DNA of 5,343 nucleotides from Halolactibacillus sp051746745 (GTDB lineage Bacteria > Bacillota > Bacilli > Bacillales > Amphibacillaceae). Below the pieces are notes generated by a model, which saw only the letters and a list, made by a program, of their open reading frames with translations, was not told the origin of the DNA and made no database searches. The translations under genes were made by a program, and so were the position numbers. The stretch's first letter is position 1; each line of letters begins with the position of its first letter. Location: positions 1 through 5,343 of the forward strand of contig JBNJFJ010000111.1 of NCBI GenBank assembly GCA_051746745.1, read 5' to 3'. Positions 1-5,047 of the stretch are shown here, piece after piece.

Positions 1-372
1 CCAGTGAGTGATATGTCGGTGCTCGTCCCACTGCAGCTACTCATGGTCAGTTTTATCGGTTATGTCAGTGGACGTACGGTTGATAAGAAGATGTTAAAAG
101 ACTTCTTAGTGAGTTTAGGTGGCGTTGGCTCGCTTGGCTATAGTTTTAAGCTCATCGCCCAACAAGGAACAAAATTCTTAAATGTCGTCTTACCAGGTTC
201 AGGAAGTGTCATCTCGAGTACCATTGCGTACTCTGGAACGTATGCGATGGGTAAAGCCGCTGAAGCTTACTTCATTGATCGAGTCAGTAAAAAAGATGTT
301 AGAAACATTATGAAGCAAGCAGAAAGAGAAGGGAAAGCGGTGGCAGAAATAAATGATAAAATAACAGAGTGA
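1..372 (+). CDS. DUF697/YcjF-like membrane protein, C-terminal part (5' truncated)
   Basis: The frame is open from base 1 to the TGA at 370-372, so this is the last 123 residues of a longer protein. The GTG at 4 and the ATG at 13 lack a ribosome binding site and are not believable starts. Two glycine-rich hydrophobic segments are visible: one starting near VPLQLLMVSFIGYVSG, and one running from SLGGVGSLGY to VVLPGSGSVISSTIAYSGTYAMGKAAEAYF. A charged helical tail ends in KAVAEINDKITE. The opening VPLQ, the LPGSGSVI turn and the closing GKAAEAYF resemble the DUF697 (YcjF-like) domain, which in many Firmicutes follows an Era/HSR1-type GTPase domain. Whether a GTPase domain lies upstream cannot be seen. 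The cellular role of the family is poorly defined. Family assignment is moderately sure; function is unknown. Confidence 0.7.
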   Translation, partial: PVSDMSVLVPLQLLMVSFIGYVSGRTVDKKMLKDFLVSLGGVGSLGYSFKLIAQQGTKFLNVVLPGSGSVISSTIAYSGTYAMGKAAEAYFIDRVSKKDVRNIMKQAEREGKAVAEINDKITE

Positions 373-409
373 GCTTTTTTAAAAAAAGCTAGCGTTTTAA
401 TATTAATCG

Positions 410-418
410 TGCTATAGT
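410..418 (+). promoter_or_regulatory. Extended -10 promoter of the candidate small RNA
   Basis: TGCTATAGT matches the extended -10 consensus TGnTATAAT at eight of the nine positions counted with n free. No good -35 box lies 16-18 bases upstream (TAGCGT at 390-395), which is tolerated by extended -10 promoters. Transcription would begin near A424/G425 and run into the structured region and terminator that follow. Confidence 0.4.
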
Positions 419-423
419 AGTAG

Positions 424-557
424 AGCGATGAGCTGATTTGCATAAGACGCACACGTTTATAACGTTGTATGTGGCAACGTGTGTTGCGCCGCAAATAATC
501 TTTGGTTAATTTATTAACCATAAAACCTCCGATTCTTTATTGAGTCGGAGGTTTTTT
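424..557 (+). ncRNA. Candidate structured small RNA, family not recognised
   Basis: About 134 nt lie between an extended -10 promoter and a strong intrinsic terminator, with no convincing reading frame. The predicted fold, worked out by eye, has several parts. P1 pairs ATTTGC (436-441) with GCAAAT (491-496). An internal loop follows (ATAAGA against CC). P2 pairs CGCACAC (448-454) with GTGTTGCG (481-488) with one bulged T. A 7-nt bulge follows at 455-461. P3 pairs ACGTTG (462-467) with CAACGT (475-480) around a TATGTGG loop. An alternative pairing of CACACGTT with AACGTGTG is also possible. A second hairpin, TGGTTAA-TTTA-TTAACCA (503-520), precedes the terminator. No signature of T-box, SAM, lysine, TPP, purine, glycine, tmRNA, 6S or SRP RNA was found. 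It could be a free-standing sRNA or a riboswitch-like leader ending in termination; the next gene starts over 300 bases later, which favours an sRNA. Confidence 0.4.
522..557 (+). terminator. Intrinsic terminator of the candidate small RNA
   Basis: AAAACCTCCGA (522-532) pairs perfectly with TCGGAGGTTTT (545-555) around a 12-base loop, and the T run covers 552-557. The 11-bp stem followed by six T residues is a strong rho-independent terminator on the plus strand. It may also stop any transcript reading through from the DUF697 gene. Confidence 0.85.
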
Positions 558-875
558 AATGTGTTCAAAAAATTTTATTTTTTAGCAACAAAATGTAATC
601 GCCTTCATAGTTTATTTATAAGTATTTGTGATATGGAATTGAATTGATTCATACCAAAAAAGCATCAAAGCAGGTTTAAGCTTAATTTATAGCGGGTATG
701 GGTAAGATAGGGTGAACTGCTGCGGGTCGAGCGGAGCAGTAATAAGCAATAGAAAGAGAGGAGGATGCGTGTACAGGTTAAGCGAATTTTTTGCTTTTTA
801 GCCATGATTAAAGGAATCACCTATACTTATTTCGGGTTGAACGAGATAAAAAAAGTACAAGGGAGACGATTATTC
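558..875 (+). other. Long non-coding leader upstream of the ABC importer operon
   Basis: This stretch of 318 bases separates the small-RNA terminator from the lipoprotein start and holds no recognisable gene. The first half is AT-rich with no clear promoter: TATAAG at 617-622 matches the -10 consensus in five of six positions but has no -35 partner, and TTGAAT/TTGATT at 639-649 have no good -10. The second half has four GGG runs (694-726), a hairpin ACTGCT/AGCAGT (716-740), a strong GGAGG (760-764), and a possible small leader peptide (769-801). No known amino-acid-sensing leader motif was seen. Confidence 0.5.
769..801 (+). other. Possible 10-residue leader peptide (GTG start)
   Basis: GGAGG at 760-764 sits too close to the ATG at 765 to serve it, but lies 4 bases before GTG 769, which opens a ten-codon frame (VYRLSEFFAF) ending in TAG at 799-801. 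The end of this frame overlaps a small hairpin, AAGCGAA-TTT-TTTGCTT, followed by T residues, so an attenuation-like arrangement is conceivable. The spacing is short, the peptide is not rich in one amino acid, and no homologue is known to me. This is weak evidence. Confidence 0.2.
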
Positions 876-1691
876 ATGAAAAAATTAATAGGAATTTTAT
901 TGTTAGGTCTAATGCTTACACTCGTTGCTTGTGGAGAAGATGATACAGCATCTGATTCAGGGTCTGACGGTGCAGGTGATAGTGAAACAAGTTTTGGTTT
1001 AGTTGAACCAGGGAAGTTAACCTTCGCAGCATCAGGAGAATTTAAACCTTTCAGTTATATGGAAGGCACAGACATGGTCGGATATGATGTAGCGGTTGGG
1101 AATGCGATTGCGGAGAAGTTAGGTTTAGAACCTAATCCAAAACGCGCGAAATTCTCAGGTATTGTCACAGGTGTTAGTGAAGGTCGTTATGATATTGCGG
1201 TCGCAAGTCATACCATTACAGAAGAACGGTTAGAACAAGTCGATTTTAGTGAACCTTATTACTACTCAGGACCAGTTGTTTGGGTACAACCTGGTAGTGA
1301 TATTGAAACAGAAGCAGACTTAGAAGGTAAAAAAATTGCGGTTGCGCGTGGGACGACATATATTAGTATTGCTGAAGAATATACCGATGATATCCCACAA
1401 TTAGACAGTGATGTTGTCGCTTTACAAACACTATCAAATGGTAATTATGATGCCGTTATTACCGATGATGTGACAGGTAATTCAGCCATTGACAATGGTC
1501 TTGAAATTGAAGAAGCCTTTTACTTAGGTGTCAGTGAACAAGGAGTTGCGGTGAATAAAGACAATCCAGAGTTGACAGAAGAAATTAATGCGATTCTACA
1601 AGAAATGAAAGAATCAGGTGAATTAAAAGAACTCGCAGAAGAATGGATTGGCGTCGATATTACCGTCGAACCAGAAGGTGCAGCTGAATAA
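876..1691 (+). CDS. Polar amino acid ABC importer, substrate-binding lipoprotein
   Basis: This is the extracytoplasmic solute-binding component (SBP family 3) of an amino acid importer. The start is ATG 876, with GGGAGA at 861-866. It gives MKK, a hydrophobic stretch and the lipobox LVAC with the lipidated cysteine at residue 19. An in-frame ATG at 765 would bury this signal under 37 extra residues and abuts its own GGAGG, so it is rejected. An acidic D/S/G-rich tether (about residues 20-40) leads to the two-lobed domain. It has the family landmarks KPFSYMEG and VGYDVAV (about 57-74), TITEER (113-118), in which the arginine usually binds the substrate carboxylate, DFSEPYYYSG (123-132), ARGTT (157-161) and AVITDD (193-198), in which an aspartate usually binds the amino group. 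At 271 residues it is of normal size. The exact amino acid carried cannot be told from sequence. Confidence 0.93.
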   Translation: MKKLIGILLLGLMLTLVACGEDDTASDSGSDGAGDSETSFGLVEPGKLTFAASGEFKPFSYMEGTDMVGYDVAVGNAIAEKLGLEPNPKRAKFSGIVTGVSEGRYDIAVASHTITEERLEQVDFSEPYYYSGPVVWVQPGSDIETEADLEGKKIAVARGTTYISIAEEYTDDIPQLDSDVVALQTLSNGNYDAVITDDVTGNSAIDNGLEIEEAFYLGVSEQGVAVNKDNPELTEEINAILQEMKESGELKELAEEWIGVDITVEPEGAAE

Positions 1692-1697
1692 ATGAAT

Positions 1698-1720
1698 GGG
1701 TCACGCTTTTTGCGTGACCT
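1698..1720 (+). other. Intercistronic stem-loop between binding protein and permease
   Basis: GGTCACGC (1699-1706) pairs perfectly with GCGTGACC (1712-1719) around TTTTT, and a G-T pair at 1698/1720 can extend it. No T run follows, so it is not a classical terminator. Hairpins in this position in binding-protein operons commonly stabilise the upstream message or cause partial termination, so that the binding protein is made in excess over the membrane parts. That role is inferred here. Confidence 0.6.
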
Positions 1721-1777
1721 CACCTCTTCATTGTACACATGCGTTACATAGTGTTGAATATAGCTTTCATTAGAGAG

Positions 1778-1794
1778 AAGGAGCGGTCAATTTG
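1778..1794 (+). promoter_or_regulatory. Ribosome binding site and TTG start of the permease
   Basis: AAGGAG at 1778-1783 lies 8 bases before TTG 1792-1794, which fixes this unusual start codon. The next in-frame ATG (1837) would remove part of the N-terminus and lacks such a site. Confidence 0.7.
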
Positions 1795-2445
1795 GGAGAG
1801 TTTTTTTCTATCTTTACAGGTAGTTTTGATGTATTTATGGAAGGGTTATGGCTAACGCTTAGATTATCCGTCGTGTCATTACTGATTGCGATTGTGATTG
1901 GGTTATTCTTTGCGATGCTGAAGATTTCACGAATTAAAGTATTAGAAATTATTGCGGATTTATATATTTGGGTTGTGCGGGGGACACCGCTGATTGTTCA
2001 AATCTTTATTCTATTTTACGGTTTAGCTGAGATATGGTTGATACCGGAATTCTGGGCAGCCAGTATCGGTTTAGCCTTTCACTCCGGCGCCTATATCGCC
2101 GAGATTATTCGCGGCGCGATTCAATCGATCACAAAAGGGCAAACAGAAGCGGCCCGTTCACTCGGGATGAATCGTTCACTTACGATGCGTCGGGTTGTCT
2201 TACCACAAGCGTTTCGCCGTGCGGTACCATCACTAGGTAATCAATTCATTATCGGGATAAAAGATTCATCACTGGCTTCATTTATTGGTTTACAAGAACT
2301 GTTTGGTGTATCCAATACGATGGGATCAAATTCGTTTGATTACTTACCGTATTTCTTTACCGTTGCGATTTATTACTTACTCATTGTCTTGATTTTAACG
2401 ATTGCGGTCAATCAGTTAGAGAAAAAATTAGCAGTGAGTGATTAA
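1792..2445 (+). CDS. Polar amino acid ABC importer, permease
   Basis: This is the inner-membrane permease of the importer, in the His/Glu/Gln/Arg permease family (HisM/GlnP type). Translation starts at TTG 1792. The 217 residues hold hydrophobic segments at about 21-43, 66-84, 87-110, 151-167 and 186-207. The family signature VVRGTPLIVQIF is at 61-72. The cytoplasmic EAA loop, EAARSLGMNR through VVLPQA (119-140) with the invariant glycine at 125, docks into the ATPase. The length is normal for this family. There is one permease gene, so a homodimeric channel is likely. It lies 100 bases after the lipoprotein gene, with a hairpin between. Its stop codon (2443-2445) overlaps the ribosome binding site of the ATPase gene, so these two are translationally close. 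Confidence 0.95.
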   Translation: MGEFFSIFTGSFDVFMEGLWLTLRLSVVSLLIAIVIGLFFAMLKISRIKVLEIIADLYIWVVRGTPLIVQIFILFYGLAEIWLIPEFWAASIGLAFHSGAYIAEIIRGAIQSITKGQTEAARSLGMNRSLTMRRVVLPQAFRRAVPSLGNQFIIGIKDSSLASFIGLQELFGVSNTMGSNSFDYLPYFFTVAIYYLLIVLILTIAVNQLEKKLAVSD

Positions 2446-2458
2446 GGAGGAATGACAG

Positions 2459-3199
2459 ATGACAGAACCAAGAGAAATGATTCGAGTAGAAAAATTAAAT
2501 AAATCGTTTGGAGATTTACATGTCTTATTTGATATTGATTTAAAAGTAAATGAAAGTGATGTCGTTGTATTAATCGGCGCGAGTGGGTCCGGTAAGAGTA
2601 CGTTACTGCGTTGTTTGAACTTTTTAGAGTTTAAAGATGATGGCAAGATTATTATTGAAGGTGAACAAGTCGAAGCTGATTCGCATGATTTAAATAAAGT
2701 GAGACAAAAAGTCGGGATGGTGTTTCAACACTTTAACCTGTTCCCGCATAAAACGGTGTTAGGCAATGTGATTGAAGCACCCATTCAGGTGAAAGGTATG
2801 TCAAAAAAAGAAGCCACAAAAGAAGGGAAGCGCCTCTTAGATAAAGTCGGTCTTGGTGATAAGTATGACGTCTATCCCTCACGTCTTTCAGGTGGACAAA
2901 AGCAGCGGGTAGCCATTGCACGTGCCTTGGCGATGCAGCCGGATATTATGTTGTTTGATGAACCAACGTCAGCGCTTGACCCCGAACTTGTTGGGGAAGT
3001 ACTTGAAACAATGAAAGAGTTAGGTGAAGAAGGCATGACAATGGTTGTCGTGACCCACGAGATGGGCTTTGCCCGTGAAGTTGGCGACTGGGTCGTTTAT
3101 ATGAACGAAGGACGCATTGTTGAAGAAGGTAAGCCCGATCAAATCTTTGATCACCCTAAAGAAGAACGTACTAAAACTTTCTTAGATTCAATTCTTTAG
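2459..3199 (+). CDS. Polar amino acid ABC importer, ATP-binding protein (GlnQ family)
   Basis: This cytoplasmic ATPase powers the importer. ATG 2459 has a perfect AAGGAGG (2444-2450) 8 bases upstream, overlapping the permease stop. All nucleotide-binding motifs are intact. They are Walker A GASGSGKST (40-48), Q-loop glutamine 90 in VFQHFNLFPH, signature LSGGQKQR (143-150), Walker B IMLFDEP (163-169) with the catalytic glutamate 168, D-loop SALD (171-174) and H-switch histidine 200 in VVVTHEMGFA. The phrases HFNLFPH and THEMGFAREV are typical of polar amino acid importers such as GlnQ, HisP and TcyN. At 246 residues it is of usual length. It is the last gene of the operon and is followed by a strong terminator. 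Confidence 0.96.
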   Translation: MTEPREMIRVEKLNKSFGDLHVLFDIDLKVNESDVVVLIGASGSGKSTLLRCLNFLEFKDDGKIIIEGEQVEADSHDLNKVRQKVGMVFQHFNLFPHKTVLGNVIEAPIQVKGMSKKEATKEGKRLLDKVGLGDKYDVYPSRLSGGQKQRVAIARALAMQPDIMLFDEPTSALDPELVGEVLETMKELGEEGMTMVVVTHEMGFAREVGDWVVYMNEGRIVEEGKPDQIFDHPKEERTKTFLDSIL

Positions 3200-3249
3200 A
3201 AGGTCGTTATAAAAGATTAATTAACAGGTTATTTTGGATGAAAAATATG

Positions 3250-3288
3250 AAAAGCGTAAGGACTGATCCATTGTCCTTACGCTTTTTT
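3250..3288 (+). terminator. Strong terminator between the ABC operon and the MerR gene, probably bidirectional
   Basis: AAAAGCGTAAGGAC (3250-3263) pairs perfectly with GTCCTTACGCTTTT (3273-3286) around a 9-base loop, and six T residues cover 3283-3288. On the minus strand the same stem ends in TTTTCATATTTTT, so it can also stop transcription of the converging regulator gene, whose stop codon lies 14 bases away. Confidence 0.9.
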
Positions 3289-3301
3289 ATACCTTTGTCA
3301 C

Positions 3302-4021
3302 TTATAGTTGATGCTTGGCGTAATGAATCATTGCCGCTTGCATAAACTCAGCTAAGCCGTCACCGTATTGGTCGATATTTTCGGTGAAACGCTGATCCAT
3401 CGTATAAAGTTCGGCAACACCGATCAACATATCTTTTGTGCATGGGTGTACACGATTTAACTGATCGATCCATACTTTAATTCCGATTTGAGCTTCCTCG
3501 CTTGTTGGTGCGTGGTGACGTAGTGTGGCGAGATGTTTAAACGTGTCATGCATCTCTTCTTGGCTGACGTGGCCATTTTTTAAGTTTTGTTTCGCGTTTT
3601 TAACCGCTTGTTCACCGTATAACTGGGTGGCTTCCTCATCATATGCGGTGTTGTTAAAATCGAATCCTTTAAACTTCTCTTCGTTAGACATTGGTTTTCC
3701 TTCTTTCTCATAATGAATGGTTTGATCAATCGTTTGAATCATTTGGTTTAGTTGGGTGCGTTTTTTTACGAGCGCTTGTTTTTGCTTTTCTAATGTCGTT
3801 AACCGGTCACCATCTTCATTTAAAACAGCGTTAATCTCATCGAGTGTTAGTCCGAGAGTTTTGTAAAATAGAATCGCTTGTAGTCGATTTAAATCATCAT
3901 CGGAATAGTCCCGGTAACCGGACGATTTGTCTTTAGCAGGGGATAGTAAGCCAATCGCATCATAATGATGCAAGGTACGTTTCGTTACACCCGTTAAATC
4001 GATAACGTCTTGAATTCTCAT
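3302..4021 (-). CDS. MerR-family regulator with TipAS-type ligand-binding domain
   Basis: This is a transcription activator of the TipAL/Mta/SkgA group, whose members respond to antibiotics or other drugs. ATG 4021 is chosen because GGAGGTGATC (4034-4025) lies ideally before it. An in-frame ATG at 4036 lies on that site and at the predicted transcription start. In the 239-residue protein, the winged helix-turn-helix spans about 1-70, with TKRTLHHYDAIGLLSP (13-28) and GYRDYSDDDLNRL (35-47). A coiled-coil dimerisation helix covers about 76-107, and the TipAS domain runs from about 111 to the end. The motif HPC with cysteine 194, then GVAELYTMDQRFTENID and GLAEFMQAAM, matches the TipAS C-terminus. 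There the equivalent cysteine of Streptomyces TipAL bonds thiopeptide antibiotics. The ligand here is unknown. It is probably autoregulated through its 19-bp-spacer promoter, and no efflux gene is adjacent. Confidence 0.9.
   Translation of the reverse strand: MRIQDVIDLTGVTKRTLHHYDAIGLLSPAKDKSSGYRDYSDDDLNRLQAILFYKTLGLTLDEINAVLNEDGDRLTTLEKQKQALVKKRTQLNQMIQTIDQTIHYEKEGKPMSNEEKFKGFDFNNTAYDEEATQLYGEQAVKNAKQNLKNGHVSQEEMHDTFKHLATLRHHAPTSEEAQIGIKVWIDQLNRVHPCTKDMLIGVAELYTMDQRFTENIDQYGDGLAEFMQAAMIHYAKHQL
3689..3707 (-). promoter_or_regulatory. Possible internal start for a TipAS-only short form
   Basis: On the minus strand GAAAGAAGGA (3707-3698) lies 6 bases before an in-frame ATG (3691-3689), which is methionine 111 of the regulator, followed by SNEEKFKGFD. 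Initiation here would give a 129-residue protein made of the ligand-binding domain without the DNA-binding part. Streptomyces tipA makes such a short form from an internal in-frame start at nearly the same place. The site is plausible but its use is unproven. Confidence 0.4.
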
Positions 4022-4024
4022 TCT

Positions 4025-4034
4025 GATCACCTCC
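4025..4034 (-). promoter_or_regulatory. Ribosome binding site deciding the MerR start
   Basis: The minus strand reads GGAGGTGATC, a ten-base perfect match to the 16S rRNA tail, with 8 bases between GGAGG and ATG 4021. This makes the in-frame ATG at 4036 unlikely as the main start. Confidence 0.85.
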
Positions 4035-4042
4035 ATAGGTCT

Positions 4043-4073
4043 ACTATAAAGAATAACGTAACGTGATAGTCAA
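4043..4073 (-). promoter_or_regulatory. MerR-type promoter and likely operator (19-bp spacer)
   Basis: On the minus strand TTGACT (4073-4068) and TATAGT (4048-4043) are separated by exactly 19 bases. Ordinary sigma-A promoters have about 17; 19-20 is the mark of promoters activated by DNA untwisting by MerR-family proteins. The inverted pair ATAGT/ACTAT (4066-4070 and 4043-4047) flanks the spacer, and ACGTTACGTT lies inside it. The predicted transcript starts near 4036, leaving a leader of about 15 bases that holds the ribosome binding site. Autoactivation of the regulator gene is the natural reading. Confidence 0.75.
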
Positions 4074-4136
4074 GTGAAAACTAAATAATATCTCAATTTT
4101 GATGTCTCTTGTGTTATAGCCGAAAAGAATAGCCTA

Positions 4137-4145
4137 TGTTAAAAT
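4137..4145 (+). promoter_or_regulatory. Possible extended -10 promoter of the YkgJ-like gene
   Basis: TGTTAAAAT fits TGnTATAAT with one mismatch. No clear -35 box lies 16-18 bases upstream. Transcription would start near 4152, giving a leader of about 50 bases. This is 64 bases from the -35 box of the divergent regulator promoter, so the two do not overlap. Confidence 0.35.
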
Positions 4146-4202
4146 TTAATAAGTTAAAAAGCTAGAATAAAAAATAATGACAAGAAAACTGAGGTGTCGA
4201 TA

Positions 4203-4928
4203 GTGACCGAACTAACATATGATCGTTTAATGATGAAAATTAATCAATTAAGTGAACGTTACGCCATTGATGAAGAAGTGTTTTACCAGATTATTGAACA
4301 TTGGGACCAGCAAGATTTATCGATCGAGAAAAAATTAGATGAATCCTTTAAAGGGTTATTACAGCAAGTGAGTGTGGAAATGGACAAGATGGATGAAATA
4401 ATCGACGAACGTCCGACGTGTTTTATGGGCTGTGCCTTTTGTTGCTACTTCCCGATTATTGTGACGGGGTTAGAAGCAAAGCTAATAAAACAAGCCATTC
4501 ACCGCTATCCAAAAGAGCGAAAAGAAGCGATTCTAAAACATTTAGCTCAATATCAAGTTGATCATGAAGCGAAGTTAACCGAAGCACGGGCGATTGACTT
4601 TAAAGATGATCCAGACTTTAAACGAAAATATCGGACCCTTGATTTACCATGTCCATTACTTGATTTAACGACAAACAGCTGCATGAGCTACGAAGTCCGT
4701 CCGATTCCGTGCCGGACGTATGTGAACTATTTAGATCCATTGCTCTGTGAAGAGAACCGGATGCCGAAAGAAACGGTCAGTTTTGAATTTCTTTATGGTC
4801 CCTACTTTGAAGCTTTGAATGAATTCATCCAGTGGCAATATGAAGATGGTGATACAGGTGTCATTCGTTATCCGGATGACTTATTTAGAGAAGATTACTT
4901 AATCAATTGGCTAAACATTGAAAATTAA
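4203..4928 (+). CDS. YkgJ-family cysteine-cluster (CxxCxxCC, putative zinc/iron-binding) protein
   Basis: GTG 4203 is preferred because GAGGTG (4191-4196) lies 6 bases before it. GTG 4194, in the same frame, overlaps that site and would add three residues. The 241-residue protein has a helical N-terminal region of about 70 residues with no recognised motif. A first cluster, CFMGCAFCC, has cysteines at 73, 77, 80 and 81. A charged helical middle follows, then a second cluster, CPLLDLTTNSC-x9-C, with cysteines at 150, 160 and 170 and the family phrase RPIPCRTY, plus cysteine 182. This is the layout of the UPF0153/YkgJ family, thought to bind zinc or iron; its biochemical role is not established. 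The gene is divergent from the MerR regulator but has its own promoter candidate. No signal peptide or membrane segment is seen, so it is probably cytoplasmic. Confidence 0.85.
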   Translation: MTELTYDRLMMKINQLSERYAIDEEVFYQIIEHWDQQDLSIEKKLDESFKGLLQQVSVEMDKMDEIIDERPTCFMGCAFCCYFPIIVTGLEAKLIKQAIHRYPKERKEAILKHLAQYQVDHEAKLTEARAIDFKDDPDFKRKYRTLDLPCPLLDLTTNSCMSYEVRPIPCRTYVNYLDPLLCEENRMPKETVSFEFLYGPYFEALNEFIQWQYEDGDTGVIRYPDDLFREDYLINWLNIEN

Positions 4929-4940
4929 GCGTAATGAAAG

Positions 4941-4974
4941 AAGCGTCTAAGGCGAGTGCCTTAGACGCTTTAAT
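4941..4974 (+). terminator. Stem-loop between the YkgJ-like and Ktr genes, probably a shared terminator
   Basis: AAGCGTCTAAGGC (4941-4953) pairs perfectly with GCCTTAGACGCTT (4958-4970) around GAGT. The T-rich tail is weak on both strands (TTTAATT on plus, CTTCTTTC on minus), but the 13-bp stem lies 12 bases after the YkgJ-like stop and between two converging genes, which supports termination in both directions. Confidence 0.75.
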
Positions 4975-5047
4975 TGTCGTATCAATCTTTTTGATTACTA
5001 ATTTTAACGCCATGAAAACAAGTCATTATATCTACCTTGTTAGCGCA

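Noticed and set aside
372..390. AT-rich palindrome AGC-T6-A7-GCT right after the DUF697 stop as a terminator.
   Set aside because: It has only three GC-containing pairs per arm, no room for a loop without opening AT pairs, and no T run after it. The real stop signal is at 522-557.
267..521. Minus-strand open frame of 84 codons opposite the DUF697 end and the small RNA.
   Set aside because: No ribosome binding site was noted, it has an unnatural composition, and it lies opposite a well-supported plus-strand gene and an RNA structure. It is a chance frame.
558..760. T-box, SAM, lysine or glycine riboswitch in the ABC leader.
   Set aside because: The conserved signatures, such as the T-box AGGGTGGNACCGCG, are absent, and there is no terminator/antiterminator pair close to the lipoprotein start.
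765..875. In-frame ATG at 765 as the start of the binding protein, giving 37 extra residues.
   Set aside because: The GGAGG abuts this ATG with no spacing, and the extension would place a complete lipoprotein signal peptide in the interior. ATG 876 has a properly spaced GGGAGA.
2034..2240. Plus-strand 68-codon frame inside the permease gene.
   Set aside because: It is a shadow in another frame of the permease EAA region, with no known motif.
4022..4036. ATG at 4036 as the MerR start, adding five residues.
   Set aside because: It overlaps the perfect ribosome binding site of ATG 4021 and falls at the predicted transcription start.
5017..5041. Weak hairpin AACAAG/CTTGTT after the Ktr gene as its own terminator.
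   Set aside because: It is a six-pair AT-rich stem with a 13-base loop. It could help on the minus strand (TTTT follows), but the perfect stem at 4941-4970 is the better candidate.
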